Origin: Toxonevra muliebris
Taxonomy: Eukaryota > Arthropoda > Insecta > Diptera > Pallopteridae
DNA: 64,000 bases
Assembly (NCBI GenBank): GCA_963691655.1
Contig: OY829330.1
Location: 17,465,905 to 17,529,904 of the forward strand
Direction of reading: 5' to 3'
In this document: one piece after another, positions 20,219 through 32,156 of the stretch
How the letters are laid out: the number at the start of each line of letters is the position of its first letter
Position numbering within the stretch: the first letter of the stretch is position 1
The notes under the pieces: model-generated
The model's database searches: none
What the model was told of the DNA's origin: nothing
The model's input: only the letters and a program-made list of their open reading frames with translations
Translations under genes and position numbers: made by a program

Positions 20219-22970
20219 TTAACCCCCTTCAAGATAGATGCACCTGCTATATACTATTAGTAATACATTCTGTCTACATACAAATTACTACTAAATGAAC
20301 AAAATTAAGTTGAAATTGAACAGAGCAGAGAAAGGGAGAGTAGGGAGGGATTTTTAAGTGCCATCAAATTTAAAAGAAAGCCACCGCGATTTACATACAT
20401 ACATACTTACAGTGAGATCAACATTTTTGTTTGTTTCACTTTTTGTCACTTCCTGCTTTCAGTCGCAGTTTACTCACTAGCGCACTGACTGACTATGGCG
20501 GCGATAATTGGTGGTACTGTTGACGACAATTACTACTACGGGAAGAGAGGGGGAGTTGTGGTTTAGAGAGAGAGATGAAGATACCCACTTAATAAATGTT
20601 TTAATGAAATCTATGTAGGAATTAAATTAAGTCGTTTGCTGCGGAGGTACCATCAGATTTGTTTACTCTCTTTCTTGCTTTCCTTTATTGCTTTCTTTTC
20701 ATTTGTTTTGGTACTTGGATAAATTGCCGCAGATTTATTCACTTTTTTCGCATATCAATTAAAACGAATTAAAACATGAAACAACAGCAACAAAAACAAC
20801 AATGTAGTCGAACATTGTTGCTGTTATTTTCATACCATCATCATTAACTTATAATAAGGATGTAAATGAATTTGTTGTTTTTTCGTAATTATTTGCCTTG
20901 GCATTCTCGTGTTATAATCTTTTGGTGGTATTAAACCAAATCCACCCTTAATATTTTAACATTATTTTTTTTTCTTTTGGGTTTTTGTTTTAAGGCTGAC
21001 CGGACCGCGACGGATGGCCCGCGACAATTTCAATTAAAAATACAATAAAACTGTGTGTTTCTTGTATTAATTAACACCAAAATGTGTTGTTAATGATAAC
21101 ATTGAGATAAAGCAAGAACATTTGGAGCTTAAGTGTTTAGAAAAAAATATCAAAGTAAATAAAAAAGAGGGAGGCCGCGAATTAATTTTGTTTTTTTATT
21201 CTTTGTTTTGATTTGATATTTTACACATGGGGGATTTCGTCTCAAGTGAACACACTTTTACAATCGAACTTAAGACTTGCCGAGTTGGAGAGGGTGGAAT
21301 TTTGACATTTTGGCCAAACAGCCCCTGTTTCGGACCTGTAACTAATCACTTAATGCTTCAAGATTGTAAAACGCGTTTTCGGCAGATTAAGAAAGGAAAA
21401 AATGTTCAAATATCCAAAATTTTACCATTTTTTTTTGGGCCACAAGAAAGGTCAGGCGTTTTCCTTTAAGAACTTTGAGAACCAAAAGTAGGCTGAAGGA
21501 TGTTTGTTCATCTATTAAAATGAATGTTGAGTAACTCGAAATACCCATGACGCTAGCTCTCAAACGTTGTAGTATCCTGTTTCCACTCGAAATGATGGTA
21601 CCAACGATGTGAAAGTTCACCCTATTTGAAATTCAAACCAAAACAAGTGGGTGTGTAAAATAAAAGCAAATATTTGGGCATGTCTTGTAATAAATGTATA
21701 AGTTGAAGTTCGGCAACACCTATACGGATTATGGTAACTCAAGTGTCAAGCTGCAGTTTCTCTGACCCAGTGTCTCCACCGGCAATAATTATTGTCATAA
21801 TTATGGCATAATTTGTTACTAAAGTTATGACATAAATTCAAGTGGGCAAATTTAGCCAATATGGAAATCAAACCTGTAGTTTCACAAGCATCACAATATC
21901 GATATAAATTATTTATAATATTTTGCCATTAAGCATCTATTGATGGCACCCCCTTCATCGGTTCGTTTTACTCAAAAAATGATCTGTGTAAAATTTCACG
22001 TCAATTGGATATGGGGAAGTGGTGCCCCAAGACCTCCAAAATTTCGAAAAAACGGTTTTTGTGGACAAAATTCATATTTTATTGTTTATATCTCAGACAT
22101 TTTTCATTTTACATAAAAACTGTCTTTACAAAATTTATAGATCTATCAAAGAGGAATAATTCACTCATTTCGGTATTCCTAATAACTATTGAATAAAAGA
22201 AAAAATAAGCTGAAATTATCCGATTAAATCTAGCATGTTTTACAAATGCACAAATGTCCGCACAACTGCTTTTTTTACTTATTCGCTTAAAAAAAAAATA
22301 TAGTAACTTCTTCAATTACGAGTTATGATGCGTATTACAGAATTTAGCGACAGTCAAAATCAAAAATTTATGAAGAACAGGAAAATGAATTATTTTGATT
22401 GTATTTGAGATAAAAATAAAAAAATTAAAGTAAATAAATAAAACACTTCTCGTCATACTAGTCAGATAAAAAACTAGTAGAGTAGCAAAGAATTTGAGCT
22501 TTATCTTCAAAGTGTTTAATTACTTAAAACAAGTTGATAAAAAGTTTGTTCAACAACAAATACATACCTTTAGGCATTCAACGTTTCCGGCTTCATAAAA
22601 CCCCGCCCATTAAATTGTTTATGGATTTGAGATCAGATTTATGCTTTTTTATCACAATTTATCTATCACAATTCTTTTTAAATCAATCAAAAATTTGGGA
22701 ACTAGAGGGTTAAATTAGCAACACAACCTACTAGCTGTCCTTTAGTTATTGGGAAACCTATCTCGGCCAAATGATGAACCCATTTTACAACACTTTTGTG
22801 TGTATTTATTCTTTATCTTGTCTGCCTTGGTATTTTGTACACGTTTGATGCTTTGTAGCAAGTCATTTGGCCCAGTTTCACTGCTTCAAGTGTAAGTTCA
22901 GAGGACGGTGCTGTATATTATTCGCTTTTTTTTGGCATGACAACCACTTGCAAACTTGATATAGCTGTTG
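20219..22970. other. No gene seen; possible ancient unique DNA
   Basis: The stretch 20400-20600 is less AT-rich, with trinucleotide-type runs. It holds a 23-codon frame at about 20495 (MAAIIGGTVDDNYYYG) that I cannot support as a gene. CTAGAGGG followed by TTAA at about 22701-22712 looks like one end of a TTAA-type element, but no partner end was found. Confidence 0.4.
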
Positions 22971-22978
22971 AAATAAAA

Positions 22979-23693
22979 TAGCACGTAATTACCTAATTAT
23001 GGTTGTTAATTACGGCATATAGCACGGAATTACCAAAGTTGGGATATATTGTGAATCTATTTCCGTGCTATGTGATTCTACTGCAAGAGCCAATTAGAAA
23101 AATAAATTTAAATGAAAATACATTTACTTATCCACTTTCCTTCAAATGTTGAAGTTATATATCCGTAAATTTAATAAAATTCCAAAATATAAGTGATTTA
23201 GAAAGGAGACATTCTATAATTTTTAACCTAATTTTTGAAATATTTGCCAACTTTACAACTAAAAAATAACACTATGGTTGTCAATATGATATGACGGAAT
23301 TAGATCCCAAGTATATTTATGACTCATATTATTTACCGGAATAAGATTTTTACAACTTTTAAACAAAATAATTAAGAGAATAACAAATCTAAATGTTATA
23401 TATATTTGCTAATTCCGTGCTATGCACGCAATTAGATTCACGTGCAAAAGTAAATGCAGCTAATTCCGTGCCATTACTAAATGCAGATTTTAGCTTTTTT
23501 ATGCTTCAAATTGAATTTAAATTTACAGAAATAGAAAAGTGACATCCAATCTGGTCGAACTAGTAAAATAAAATAAAGTGTCAATACAGGAACATAATCT
23601 TTTAAGTATAGTAAACAACCTTAAATAAAAATATTTTTGGAAAGTATACGAAATTTCTTATTTTACTTCTTTTAGTAAAATAGCATGGAATTA
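22979..23693. repeat. Cluster of six ATAGCACGGAATTA motifs in both orientations
   Basis: Copies or close variants lie at 22979, 23019, 23059 (inverse), 23410 (inverse, forming a near-palindrome), 23461 (inverse) and 23680. The outermost two face the same way. The palindrome at 23410-23434 has 11-base arms with one mismatch around TAT. This looks like the iterated-motif end regions of a DNA transposon, but no transposase is present. Confidence 0.6.
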
Positions 23694-24029
23694 GCTGCAC
23701 TTACCTTATATAAATAGTTTTTTTTTTTATTTTTGTATTCTCTTTTCAAGAGAAAGGGTAAGAGATAGAGGAAAAGTGTTTGCATAAAAATTGTTTATCA
23801 CTTTGTGCCTTAACAACTTTGCTTCAGACATCAAATTCGTATCTGTTGAAATAAAAAAATTCTTAACAGCCCCCGAAGACCCCATTTCTCCGACTTCAGG
23901 TCCATATTGTGAGAGAACTAGATGTGATAGAGAAAAACTGAGGACGCAGTCGTGATTAGCGACCCTAAATTACTGTAAAACCGTTGAAAAATCTCGCGCA
24001 TAAAATTTTTGTTGCACTGTGTAATCAAT

Positions 24030-24679
24030 CAATCAATCCCCATGAAGACTTAACGCACCGAGATTCTCGCTGCACTGTCTGACTAGCTTTGAGTTTATGG
24101 TGTTGGACTGAAGGGCTGCAATTGCTGCAACCTTACATCTCTCTTTATTGTGTTCAGTGATTAGTTGACATGCCTTCCCGATTAGAAGTACTTCCGACTG
24201 AAAGACTGTGGCTGCTTTGGGTAAGCGTATACAGTGGTTAATATTAGCGTGAGGGGAATGCATCCCTGCATTAACATCCAGATCCGTTCGGAGCCGTCTG
24301 TGTATATGGATATATCGTATTCAATTTGAAAATTTCTTTTTGACCACTCGTTTCTAGACGGAAGAAAGTCGTTTTCAAAGTTTAGTTGAGGTGTTATATA
24401 GTCTGTGTCAAACACCTTGTCATTGTATGTAGCACCTTACTATGACCGTAAGTTCGTTCTGACCATGAGCCTGTTGCTTTAAGCCTTAACGCACTATTGC
24501 AGACTGAGTTTTTAATGTAAATTTCAATAGGTGGGAGATGTAGCATCACGTTAAGAACATCCGATGGACAAGTACGTAAACACCCCGTGATGCCGACATA
24601 CGTTGCTCTTTGAACTTTGTTGAGTTTCTCAACAATATAGTTCTTTGAACCGTAAGTTAATATTGGACGTACAATTGTC
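24030..24679 (-). pseudogene. LOA-like RT C-terminus and truncated RNase H
   Basis: VEKLNKVQRATYVGITGCLR and LNVMLHLPPIEIYIKN are the segment between RT and RNase H in LOA-type ORF2 proteins. YDISIYTDGS at about 24310 is the RNase H start with its catalytic Asp. After a frameshift come AGMHSPHANINHCIRLP, VFQSEVLLI (Glu position) and an AAIAALQSNTINSKLVRQC stretch. The domain stops there, before the PGH-x-GxxGNE half, so the copy is 3'-truncated. Confidence 0.7.
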
Positions 24680-26070
24680 TCATACATCTAATGAGTGATG
24701 TGAGGACGCAATCCCCATTTTTTATAAAACATTCTTTTGCACAAGTAATAGGCTACGTGAGCTTTCCTGACTCGCAACTCGATATTGGATCTCCAGTTTA
24801 GCTTAGGGTCCAACATAACTCCCAAGTATTTATTTGGCTTTATCCTATAGTTTTAACTGTTGTCCGTTGAGAGTCGGGGGTTTAAAGGTTTTGATTTTAG
24901 TAGTGAAGAGCTTTAGTTCTGTTTTTTCTGGATTCACCCCGAGACCACATCCAGTGGCCCAGATCATTCAGCTTAACCAGTTCCTTTTGCATAATATCAC
25001 TTATTAGGCTGGGGATGCTATTATCACTACATCGTCCGGATATGCTAGAATGTTATCTATGACTAGCAGCCACAGTAGGTGTTCCTCTGCTGACATATCT
25101 AGTGAAAACCGAGTTGCCAAGCTCAGACTGAATAATCCTAGTTTTAAGCATCGTAACTATCCAGTTCCTAAGGACCTCCTCTACACCTACCCTGGCAAGA
25201 GAATCTGCAATAGCGTTATTATTGACATTGTTAAAAGCCCCCTCAATGTCCAGGAAGGCTACTAATGAGTATTGTTTATGGTGGATTGTTTTTTCCACCG
25301 ATCGAATTACCTCATGTAAAGCGGTTTCCGTAGATTTACCTTTGAGATAAGCTTGTTGTGATTTTGAAAGTGGAAATTGCTCCACTGTATGTCTGAGGTG
25401 GAGTTCCAGAACACTCTCCATTGTTTTCAGTAGAAACGATGTAATACTAATTGGCCTGAAGTCTTTTGCCGACTCATGACCAGTTTTACCTGCCTTAGGG
25501 ATGAAAACCACCTTCACTTTTCTCCAACTAAGTGGTATATAGTTGAAGCGTATACATGCCTTATATATCATTTTTAACCATTGAATTACCACAACTTCAG
25601 GCTTCTGTAGCATGATTGGGTAAATACCGTCAGTACCTGGCGATTTATAAGGTGAAAAGCGACTAAGTGATTGTTTTATCTTTTCATCTGTAAATATCAT
25701 GTCACCATCCAGTGGCTGTTGATCATTCGTTACAGATAGCTGAGATTCATTTGCAGTATCTGTGCAGTCTGGGAAGTGCGTTTGAAGTAAGACATCAAGA
25801 GTTTCAGCAGATGTATCCGTCCATGCGCCGTCCACTTTTTTAAGAAAAGAAGGACTAGTACATCCCTTGGACAATATCTTGCTTAGTCTTGCGGAAGTTT
25901 AGGTGGCCTCAATGGACTGACAAAATTCTCTCCACCCTTTTCTTTTGGCTTCCCTGATGGAATTCTTGTAAGTCTTGAAGCTATTTTTATATGGTTGCCA
26001 ATTGTTATCTTTATAACATTGGTTAAACAATTTCCTGATTCTCGCTGAAATCAGATACATTTTTAGTCCA
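24680..26070 (-). pseudogene. LOA-like reverse transcriptase (broken)
   Basis: The 273-codon frame at 25053-25874 carries FSPYKSPGTDGIYPIMLQ, SWRKVKVVFIPKAGK, FRPISITSFLLKTMESVLE, QQAYLKGKSTETALHEVI and VAFLDIEGAFNNV (motif A with its Asp), ending at TRYVSRGTP. After RGTP the expected QGG-x-LSP residues are missing. The reading resumes in another frame as LLWLLVIDNILAYPDDVVII, so the active-site box reads YPDD rather than YADD. Further on, at about 24690, comes MYETIVRPILTYG. Upstream, at 25880-26060, broken frames read SFKTYKNSIREAKRKGWREF, the usual N-terminal lead-in. It cannot be active. Confidence 0.8.
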
Positions 26071-27380
26071 CCATGGTGGTAAGGTGTAAAGATGTAATGT
26101 AATGAGTGCAGAAGGGACTCATTTTAGTTTTTTTATTATAGATTCTTCATTCTGGAGTTAAGGTAAGATTTTTTTCATCAAAATTTTTTCTAATTCGCTC
26201 CTGGTACGACCAAGTGGGTGGCAGTGTATTCTGTTACACATTATTTTCTTTGTTTTACGAAATTTTAACTCAAATGTCCAAAAATTTAAATGAACATCAC
26301 ATCAACTTAAAATAAATGAATTTTACAAGTTCTGTACAATCTTTGATTACAAAATTTTAAAGTGCTTTTGGATTGCAACAGTGCAAACTGAACAATGTAA
26401 AAGGATTTATAAATATTTTGTTTTCAAAAAACATCGCAAAAAGAAATTTTTCAATTTGCGAGAGTAATTTTTGTCATCAATCTGTAGTCACAAGGCAAAA
26501 CAGCATAAGTGTGTTTTTTGAATTTTACAGGAGAGCACTTCAAAGATTCAAATGCTAATAGTAATCAACTTTAGTTGCGCTATTTTTCCTTTAATATCTC
26601 GTAAACCACTGAACCGATATTCATAAAATTTTGACACAATTGAAGATTTCAATTATGATAATAACTCGAATTCGACAAAACTCGAGTTGTGTTGTTATGG
26701 CTTGTGATCACAGAAATAATAAAAATAACAAAGAAAACATCACGTTAGAATTTTATGTTGCACACTTTTAGGCATATATTTTAATAAGCCAATACAAAAA
26801 TAATCTTCCTGGTGTGGCTTTCATGACTCGCTTTTAAAGCGAATCTTCTATAATTCTTCTTGGAGCATAGACGAAGAGGTCGCTAGAATGACACAGTCTC
26901 TCCCGAAGAAAGGAACTTCCGCGATCAGTCAGCGACATCGCTTTTCAGCGTTTGTAGCTGAATCGTAGATGGATCTTCCGAGATCAAAAATGCTACCTAG
27001 GATACTAGGTATAACAACTACATCGCGCTCCGATTAAAGAAAATCGCAATTAAAAATAAATTAACCCTTCCAAAGGTTTTTCGCTAATATGAGGACAATC
27101 ATTTAAAAATTCACCAGAAGTCAATTTTACATCGTATTTGGATTAAAAGCTTCATTTTATACATTTTGGACGTATTTTCTCACAGTTTTGAATAGAAAAA
27201 GTGCGCTCTTAAAATATGTCATTAATTAATTTTCTCAAAACAATATTTTTGTCGATTGTTCAGTTATTCTTAGAAATTTGTGAAAAAATATTTTTTCTTT
27301 TTATTTAAATAATTTAATTTTTTATCACTAGTTTAAAAAATGTTGAAGGCAAAGAACCACAGAGGCTCTCTGGTAGGGTA
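26071..27380. other. No gene seen
   Basis: AT-rich DNA with no supported coding region. The 30 bp at about 26098-26130 (GCAGAAGGGACTCATTTT core) match the minus strand at about 49600-49632. A moderately GC-richer patch at 26860-27000 shows no recognisable motif. Confidence 0.45.
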
Positions 27381-27446
27381 AAGGCGGATTCACCGACCGA
27401 GTGCCGCACTCTCTTTTCGCATTCACTCGGTCGGTGAATACGCCTT
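27381..27446. repeat. Near-perfect hairpin, 23-bp arms and 20-nt loop
   Basis: The left arm AAGGCGGATTCACCGACCGA plus GTG (27381-27403) pairs with CACTCGGTCGGTGAATACGC plus CTT (27424-27446), with one mismatch in 23. The arms are GC-rich in an AT-rich setting. It could be a remnant of a fold-back element, a binding-site pair or a small hairpin RNA. The sequence alone does not decide. Confidence 0.8.
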
Positions 27447-27833
27447 GCTATTCTATTGAAACTGAATTGAAACGCAGAAAAACAAAATGTTGAAACATCA
27501 CAGTTATTCAAATTAAAAAATTCTTAAAACATTTTATTTATTTTTTTGTTTAATTCTATAAAAAATATGTCTTTTGGCCGAACTGAATCCAAGCACGTGC
27601 TTTTTGCCGACCCCCTTTTTGCCTATGCCAAATCCGACCTCCAAAGTTCGGTCGGACACTAGTATGCATAGGAAAGCTTATACCATAAATTAACACCCTC
27701 ACACAAGGGCACACACTTTTGCATACCACATGAGTTACAACACAATAATATGAAAAAAATAAATGGAAAAAATAATTTTGAGGGTGAAGTAAAAAAATTA
27801 TGCCAATAGTACATAGTAAAGTTTTATATAGAG
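27447..27833. other. No gene seen
   Basis: Low-complexity AT-rich DNA. The 94-codon minus-strand frame here has no recognisable motif and is most likely chance. Confidence 0.45.
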
Positions 27834-27846
27834 TAACCATGCTGAC

Positions 27847-27936
27847 TGCTATTCCAAATGCATAGGGACATCATGGACCAATTTTTGGCTCCCGTGGACG
27901 CTCAGTCCTTCTGAGCACATCTCTCTAAACCTAACC
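27847..27936 (+). mobile_element. 90-bp dead-on-arrival non-LTR insertion with 13-bp target duplication
   Basis: TAACCATGCTGAC occurs at 27834-27846 and again at 27937-27949, flanking 90 bp that end in CTAAACCTAACC. A 5'-truncated stub ending in CTAACC units and flanked by a duplication of variable length is typical of target-primed insertion by jockey-like elements. The parent element cannot be named from 90 bp. Confidence 0.75.
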
Positions 27937-28206
27937 TAACCATGCTGACAGACATTTCTTAGGGAATAATTCTTGAAAAACATTTTTTGTGGCTTCTTAA
28001 TGGACGTCCCTCTTAAGGGAAAACGTGCAAGGCAGCGGTTAAGCGCAAATATGATGGAAAACCAAAAAAAAACGACTATTTTTTTTTATTACATTTGCAA
28101 TTTTTTTTATGGAATTTGTGGACATACATACACCATAAGAAAATATAAAAGTAGTATAAATGCATACGTTTGTTGCCACCATAATTTTTTTAGAAAGCTC
28201 GATTAA

Positions 28207-28505
28207 CCCATTTTGGCCTCACTGTTCGAGTTATCGACCAGCAACTTTAAAAATTCGTCAAAAATACATGCAGAATTTCCACATTTCACTGTTTGTAAAT
28301 ACGGTGTTAAATACATTTGATTTCAGGGAATACTTATTGCTCACGATTTTTATTTTTTATTACACCTGGTCATCTGATTTTCTCGGTGTAATCCAAAAAC
28401 TGCTTTACCCTTTAGAATTCAAAAAAAAAATTTCTTGTATTTTTCTAAGTATTAAAATTTCTTTTCAAAATTGGATAATAGCATCTAGTACCTGGCAAAA
28501 ATGAG
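28207..28505 (+). mobile_element. 299-bp TTAA-flanked miniature element (family P1, copy 1)
   Basis: TTAA lies on both sides (28203-28206 and 28506-28509). The ends CCCATTTTGGCC and, inverted, CTCATTTTTGCC form short TIRs. The body shares blocks with 41637-42258, such as GGGAATACTTATTGCTCA and GGTAATCCAAAAACT-like stretches. TTAA duplications with CCY starts are the hallmark of piggyBac-type transposons. No transposase is present. Confidence 0.75.
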
Positions 28506-29532
28506 TTAATTGCATTTATAGCCTACAAGTGTATATGCATATCACCTCAAAATACATATAATAAGTAACATAAATTTCGTCATTCTCCAAATACATAAAA
28601 ATATATAGATAGGTACTAAGATAGTAATACGATTTGATTTTGACATTCCATTTATATTGGAAATAGAAAGAGATATAAGTACCAATCACATGAGCGGTGC
28701 TCGGACATAAAGCCCACGGCCATAACGCCCAATAAAAAGTTTGGGCGTTATGACCACCCTAGGAATGGCCATAACGGCCAAAATCATTTCAGGCGCTATC
28801 AGTGCTGTCGCTGTCACTTCAATTGAAGTATTTTACTTCACTTTCAAGCCTGACACTTCGTCACTTCCTTTTTCAAAAAAATACTTCGGTTTTACAGTTT
28901 CAATGAAAAACTAAAATCGATAAAAAAATCTAAGTATGCTGTATCTCTGTAATATGCTCCGACCGTGTTTGAATTTATATTCCATATAAAAAGTAAAAAG
29001 ATATCATTTAGCATACATCCTTTAGTACAATCTGAGACCATTCGTGTTTAATTAAATACCTATGTAGCAACAGTAATGACGAACTGTCATACAATTTATT
29101 AGAATTTGGTTGAAAATGAAGAGGTAGATGATTTAGAAGGCGAGTGGAGGATTTCATTTGTAAATGATTTTATGCAAAAAGGCGGCAGTTTCGAAGAATT
29201 CTGCCATTTTGTTTTTGGCGTGAAAAATTCCTTAAAACAAATTATGTGTCCTCATTCAAGAAGTTTTGTCGGAGCCTTATTGTATCTGCTACAAAAGTTT
29301 TTTTTTCACAAACTAAGCACAAAAACCAGATACATTTTGAAAATATGTCATTATCTTATTACGGTTCAAAAAACACTTCACTTTTTTAAAAAATCACTTA
29401 GATTTTTTAAGAATTTCACTTCACAAAAAAATTTCAAAACGACAGCCCTGCACCCAATGGGTTTTTGTGATCCTTTCATTAAAATTTCAAAAGTAAAACG
29501 AAACCAAATTTTCATTTATAAGAAAATGCAAA

Positions 29533-31296
29533 TTATTCTCTTTGGAAAGCAACTAAAGCAATGAATCAATCGTCCCATTTTTCAATCTGCGCCCTTAAAG
29601 CTACAAAACGAGTGGGAAAAAGCAACAAACAGAAAGCAAAAGCCTTCGCTGAGCACCTGAAAAACACATTTACGTCAAATGATAGTGGGAGAAGCGCTTC
29701 TCTTCCTATTATAAATCGTGAAGATAGTAGCGATATACCTCACACTACTATAAAGGAGGTACGCAAAATCATTAAAGAATTATATCTTAAAAAAGCTCCA
29801 GGATATGATTTGATTACAGCTGAAATACTCAAACAACTTCCACACAAATGTTTACAAACACTGGTTCATCTTGTAAATGCAAGCTTTAAACTCAAGTCCG
29901 TTCCTAGCTATTGGAAAGTAGCTGAGGTTATAATGATACCGAAGCCTGGAAATACACCAAATGATGTTGCATCATACAGACCAATTTCCTTGCTACCAAT
30001 CTTATCAAAAGTTCTCGAAAAATTATTTAAATGCCGTGTAATGGCATTTATAGAGCGAAGAAAGTTAATACCATCTCACCAATTTGGATTCTGACAAAAC
30101 ACTCAACGTTAGAACAAGTATACCGGATTGTAAACACCATAGAAAAATCTTTAGAACAAAAGCTAGTATGTACAGGTGTTTTTCTAGATGTGTCACAGGC
30201 TTTCGATAAGGTTTGTCGTGCTGGCCTTATCCATAAGCTCAGAACACAATTACCAAAGCAATACTGTGACTTTGTTGAATCATATGTATCAGGAAGATAT
30301 TTCCGAATAAAACAAGAAGATTGTTTTTCTGACCTTAAAGAAATTAGTGCGGGTGTGCCTCAAGGTAGCATCCTAGGTCCCTTATTATATTTATTTTATA
30401 CGAATGACGTACCTGCATCAACAGAGTGCACTACTGTCACATTCGCAGATGATACGGCTTTACTTGCCACTGGTGGTACGACTGAAGAATCGTATGAAAA
30501 GCTGCAATTCATTAAAACAAGGATTCATGCCTGGACAAAACAATGGCGTATTAAACTAAACAATAAAAATTAACACACGTCGACTTTACTAACAAAAAAA
30601 TTAAACACGGAAAACTTTACATAGATGGCATTGAAATACCGTATGCGAATACGGCAAAATATCTAGGAATGACTCCTGACACTAAATTGAAATGGAAGGA
30701 ACATGTGAAAAAGAAACGAAATGAGTTAGATTTAAAGTTCAACCAAATGTACTGGCTTATGGGAAAAAACTCAATCCTTTCCTCACAAAACAAACTTATG
30801 ATTTATAAGCAAATCCTGAGACCTATATGGATTTATGGTGTTCAGCTATGGGGCTGTGCCTGCAAAACTGAAATCATGAAAATACAATGTTTTCAAATCA
30901 AAATACTCAGGAACGTAGTTAACGCACCGTGGTATGTACGCAGTGACGATCTACATCGAGATCTGCAAATAGAATCTGTAACAGCAATCATCAAAAAATA
31001 TGCAGTGGCACACACTGAGAAACTCGCAAAACATGTTAATGAGGAAGTTCATAAGCTGGTTAGCACAGCCGACACAGTACGAAGACTGAAACGTACGAAA
31101 CTTTCTGACCTTGCTAGGTAAATAAATAAATCGGATGTTTAGAAAAAAGAAAAAATGTCCTTAATTAATTAATTTAATACCAACTAAAAATGAAATGCTT
31201 GTTAGTTATTTACGTACTAGTTGCATTATGGATAGCATGTATAATAATCATTGAAATATATTTGTGACTAATAAATAAAACAAAAAAAAAAAAAAA
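29533..31296 (+). mobile_element. Jockey-clade non-LTR retrotransposon, 5'-truncated
   Basis: It starts abruptly within ORF2 just before the RT (SLWKATKAMN) and ends in an AATAAA-rich tail and a poly(A) run of about 18. AAAATGCA lies on both sides (about 29525-29532 and 31293-31300), a short target duplication overlapping the A tail. The flanks join into a sequence continuous with the related repeat at 44195-44260, which confirms the insertion point. Confidence 0.85.
29536..31121 (+). pseudogene. Jockey-clade reverse transcriptase
   Basis: Motifs in order are KAKAFAEHLKNTF, KKAPGYDLITAEILKQLP, IPKPGNTPNDVASYRPISLL and IPSHQFGF, then a stop. FLDVSQAFDKV (motif A), AGVPQGSILGPLLYLFY and TVTFADDTALLA (active site) follow. 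The thumb reads KYLGMTPDTKLKWKEH, LRPIWIYGVQLWG, FQIKILRNVVNAPWYV and finally RRLKRTKL. All catalytic residues are intact. Damage is light: a TGA plus a one-base deletion near 30093, and a one-base deletion near 30572. This is the youngest-looking retroelement in the window. Jockey ORF2 ends here without RNase H, as is normal for the clade. ORF1 and the endonuclease are missing by 5' truncation. Confidence 0.9.
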
Positions 31297-32156
31297 AAAT
31301 GCAGCTTTATTTCAGGCTTTTTCACAAATTGGCTTCCTCAAATAAAAAACTCTTCCGTTTTTCTCGACATCAGTTTGAAAGCGAATGGGTAAACCTACAA
31401 AAAAAAAACAAAAGGGAAAAATATGCTCATATAGTAAATGGGAATGGCATGGAAATGAGCGCCTTATCTGAAATATTTTTACAAAAATAAATTAATATAT
31501 TGATTCAGTTTAATTTAAATGTAAAATGAAAAGAAGCGCCGCAGGCGAAAATTTTTACAAAAATAAAGAAAAAATTCAAATATTTAAAAAAATCGCGCAA
31601 TTTTTTTTTTCAATCCTACATTTCAATTAATCTGAATCAATAACTACATATATCCTATAATATTAAATATTTTACGTTCAAAATATTATTGTGACTTACA
31701 TATCTATTCTGTCCAAAGTATATTATAAGCAATTGCATATACCCACAAGATGGCATGACCAAGAATGTAGCGTCAACTATATGATGACGATTATCAGATT
31801 CAATATAGTTCTTTTTTAGATTAGCAATTGGCACTGAAAACAAAAGCGTATATACGACTGACACGATGCTAAGCCAAACTTTAGCGAGACGTTCTAAACG
31901 TAATACTGATTTCTAAAAGTAACTGACTTTTAATCAAAACACGATTTTCATTATTGAAAACAAAATATAACAAGAAATAATTGTTGGGCCTTATGGCCGC
32001 TTCTAAGGCGTTCATAAAGCCTAAAAAAATTAGGTGTTGCGACAGCTTCTACATTGGACGTTATGACCGTTTTCGGGGCGGTCATAGCACCTAAAATGAT
32101 TTTGGGCGTTATGGCCGTGGACGTTATGTCCGGGCACCGACACCGTATTACGAGTA

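Larger units (their letters stand above)
24030..26070 (-). mobile_element. Second LOA-like non-LTR fragment (RT to partial RNase H)
   Basis: It is truncated on both sides: it starts near a PWWTKN-like motif (about 26063) and ends inside RNase H (24030). It has the same domain style as the 5.1-10.1-kb element but is clearly a different sequence. Beyond its downstream edge lies a (GATT)4 run followed by ACACAGTGCAAC, so the 3' end is not a normal poly(A) tail. Confidence 0.75.
28696..32138 (+). mobile_element. Iteron-TIR element, copy A (split by a Jockey insertion)
   Basis: The left end GGTGCTCGGACATAAAGCCC and the inverted right end GGTGCCCGGACATAACGTCC match, and both continue ACGGCCATAACGCCCAA. 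The ends are packed with GGYCATAACGCCC and its inverse. Between them lies about 1.7 kb of AT-rich noncoding DNA plus a 1.76-kb Jockey element. Copies of the right half occur at 36826, 39374 and 44071. No transposase was found, so it is non-autonomous; the superfamily is unknown. Strand is assigned arbitrarily by this copy. Confidence 0.75.

Noticed and set aside
20495..20566. 23-codon frame in a GC-richer patch (MAAIIGGTVDDNYYYG)
   Set aside because: Too short, no conservation data, no motif.
29106..29564. 152-codon plus-strand frame ending at the Jockey insertion
   Set aside because: It lies in the noncoding body of the iteron element, is Lys/Phe-rich and joins into the Jockey sequence by chance.
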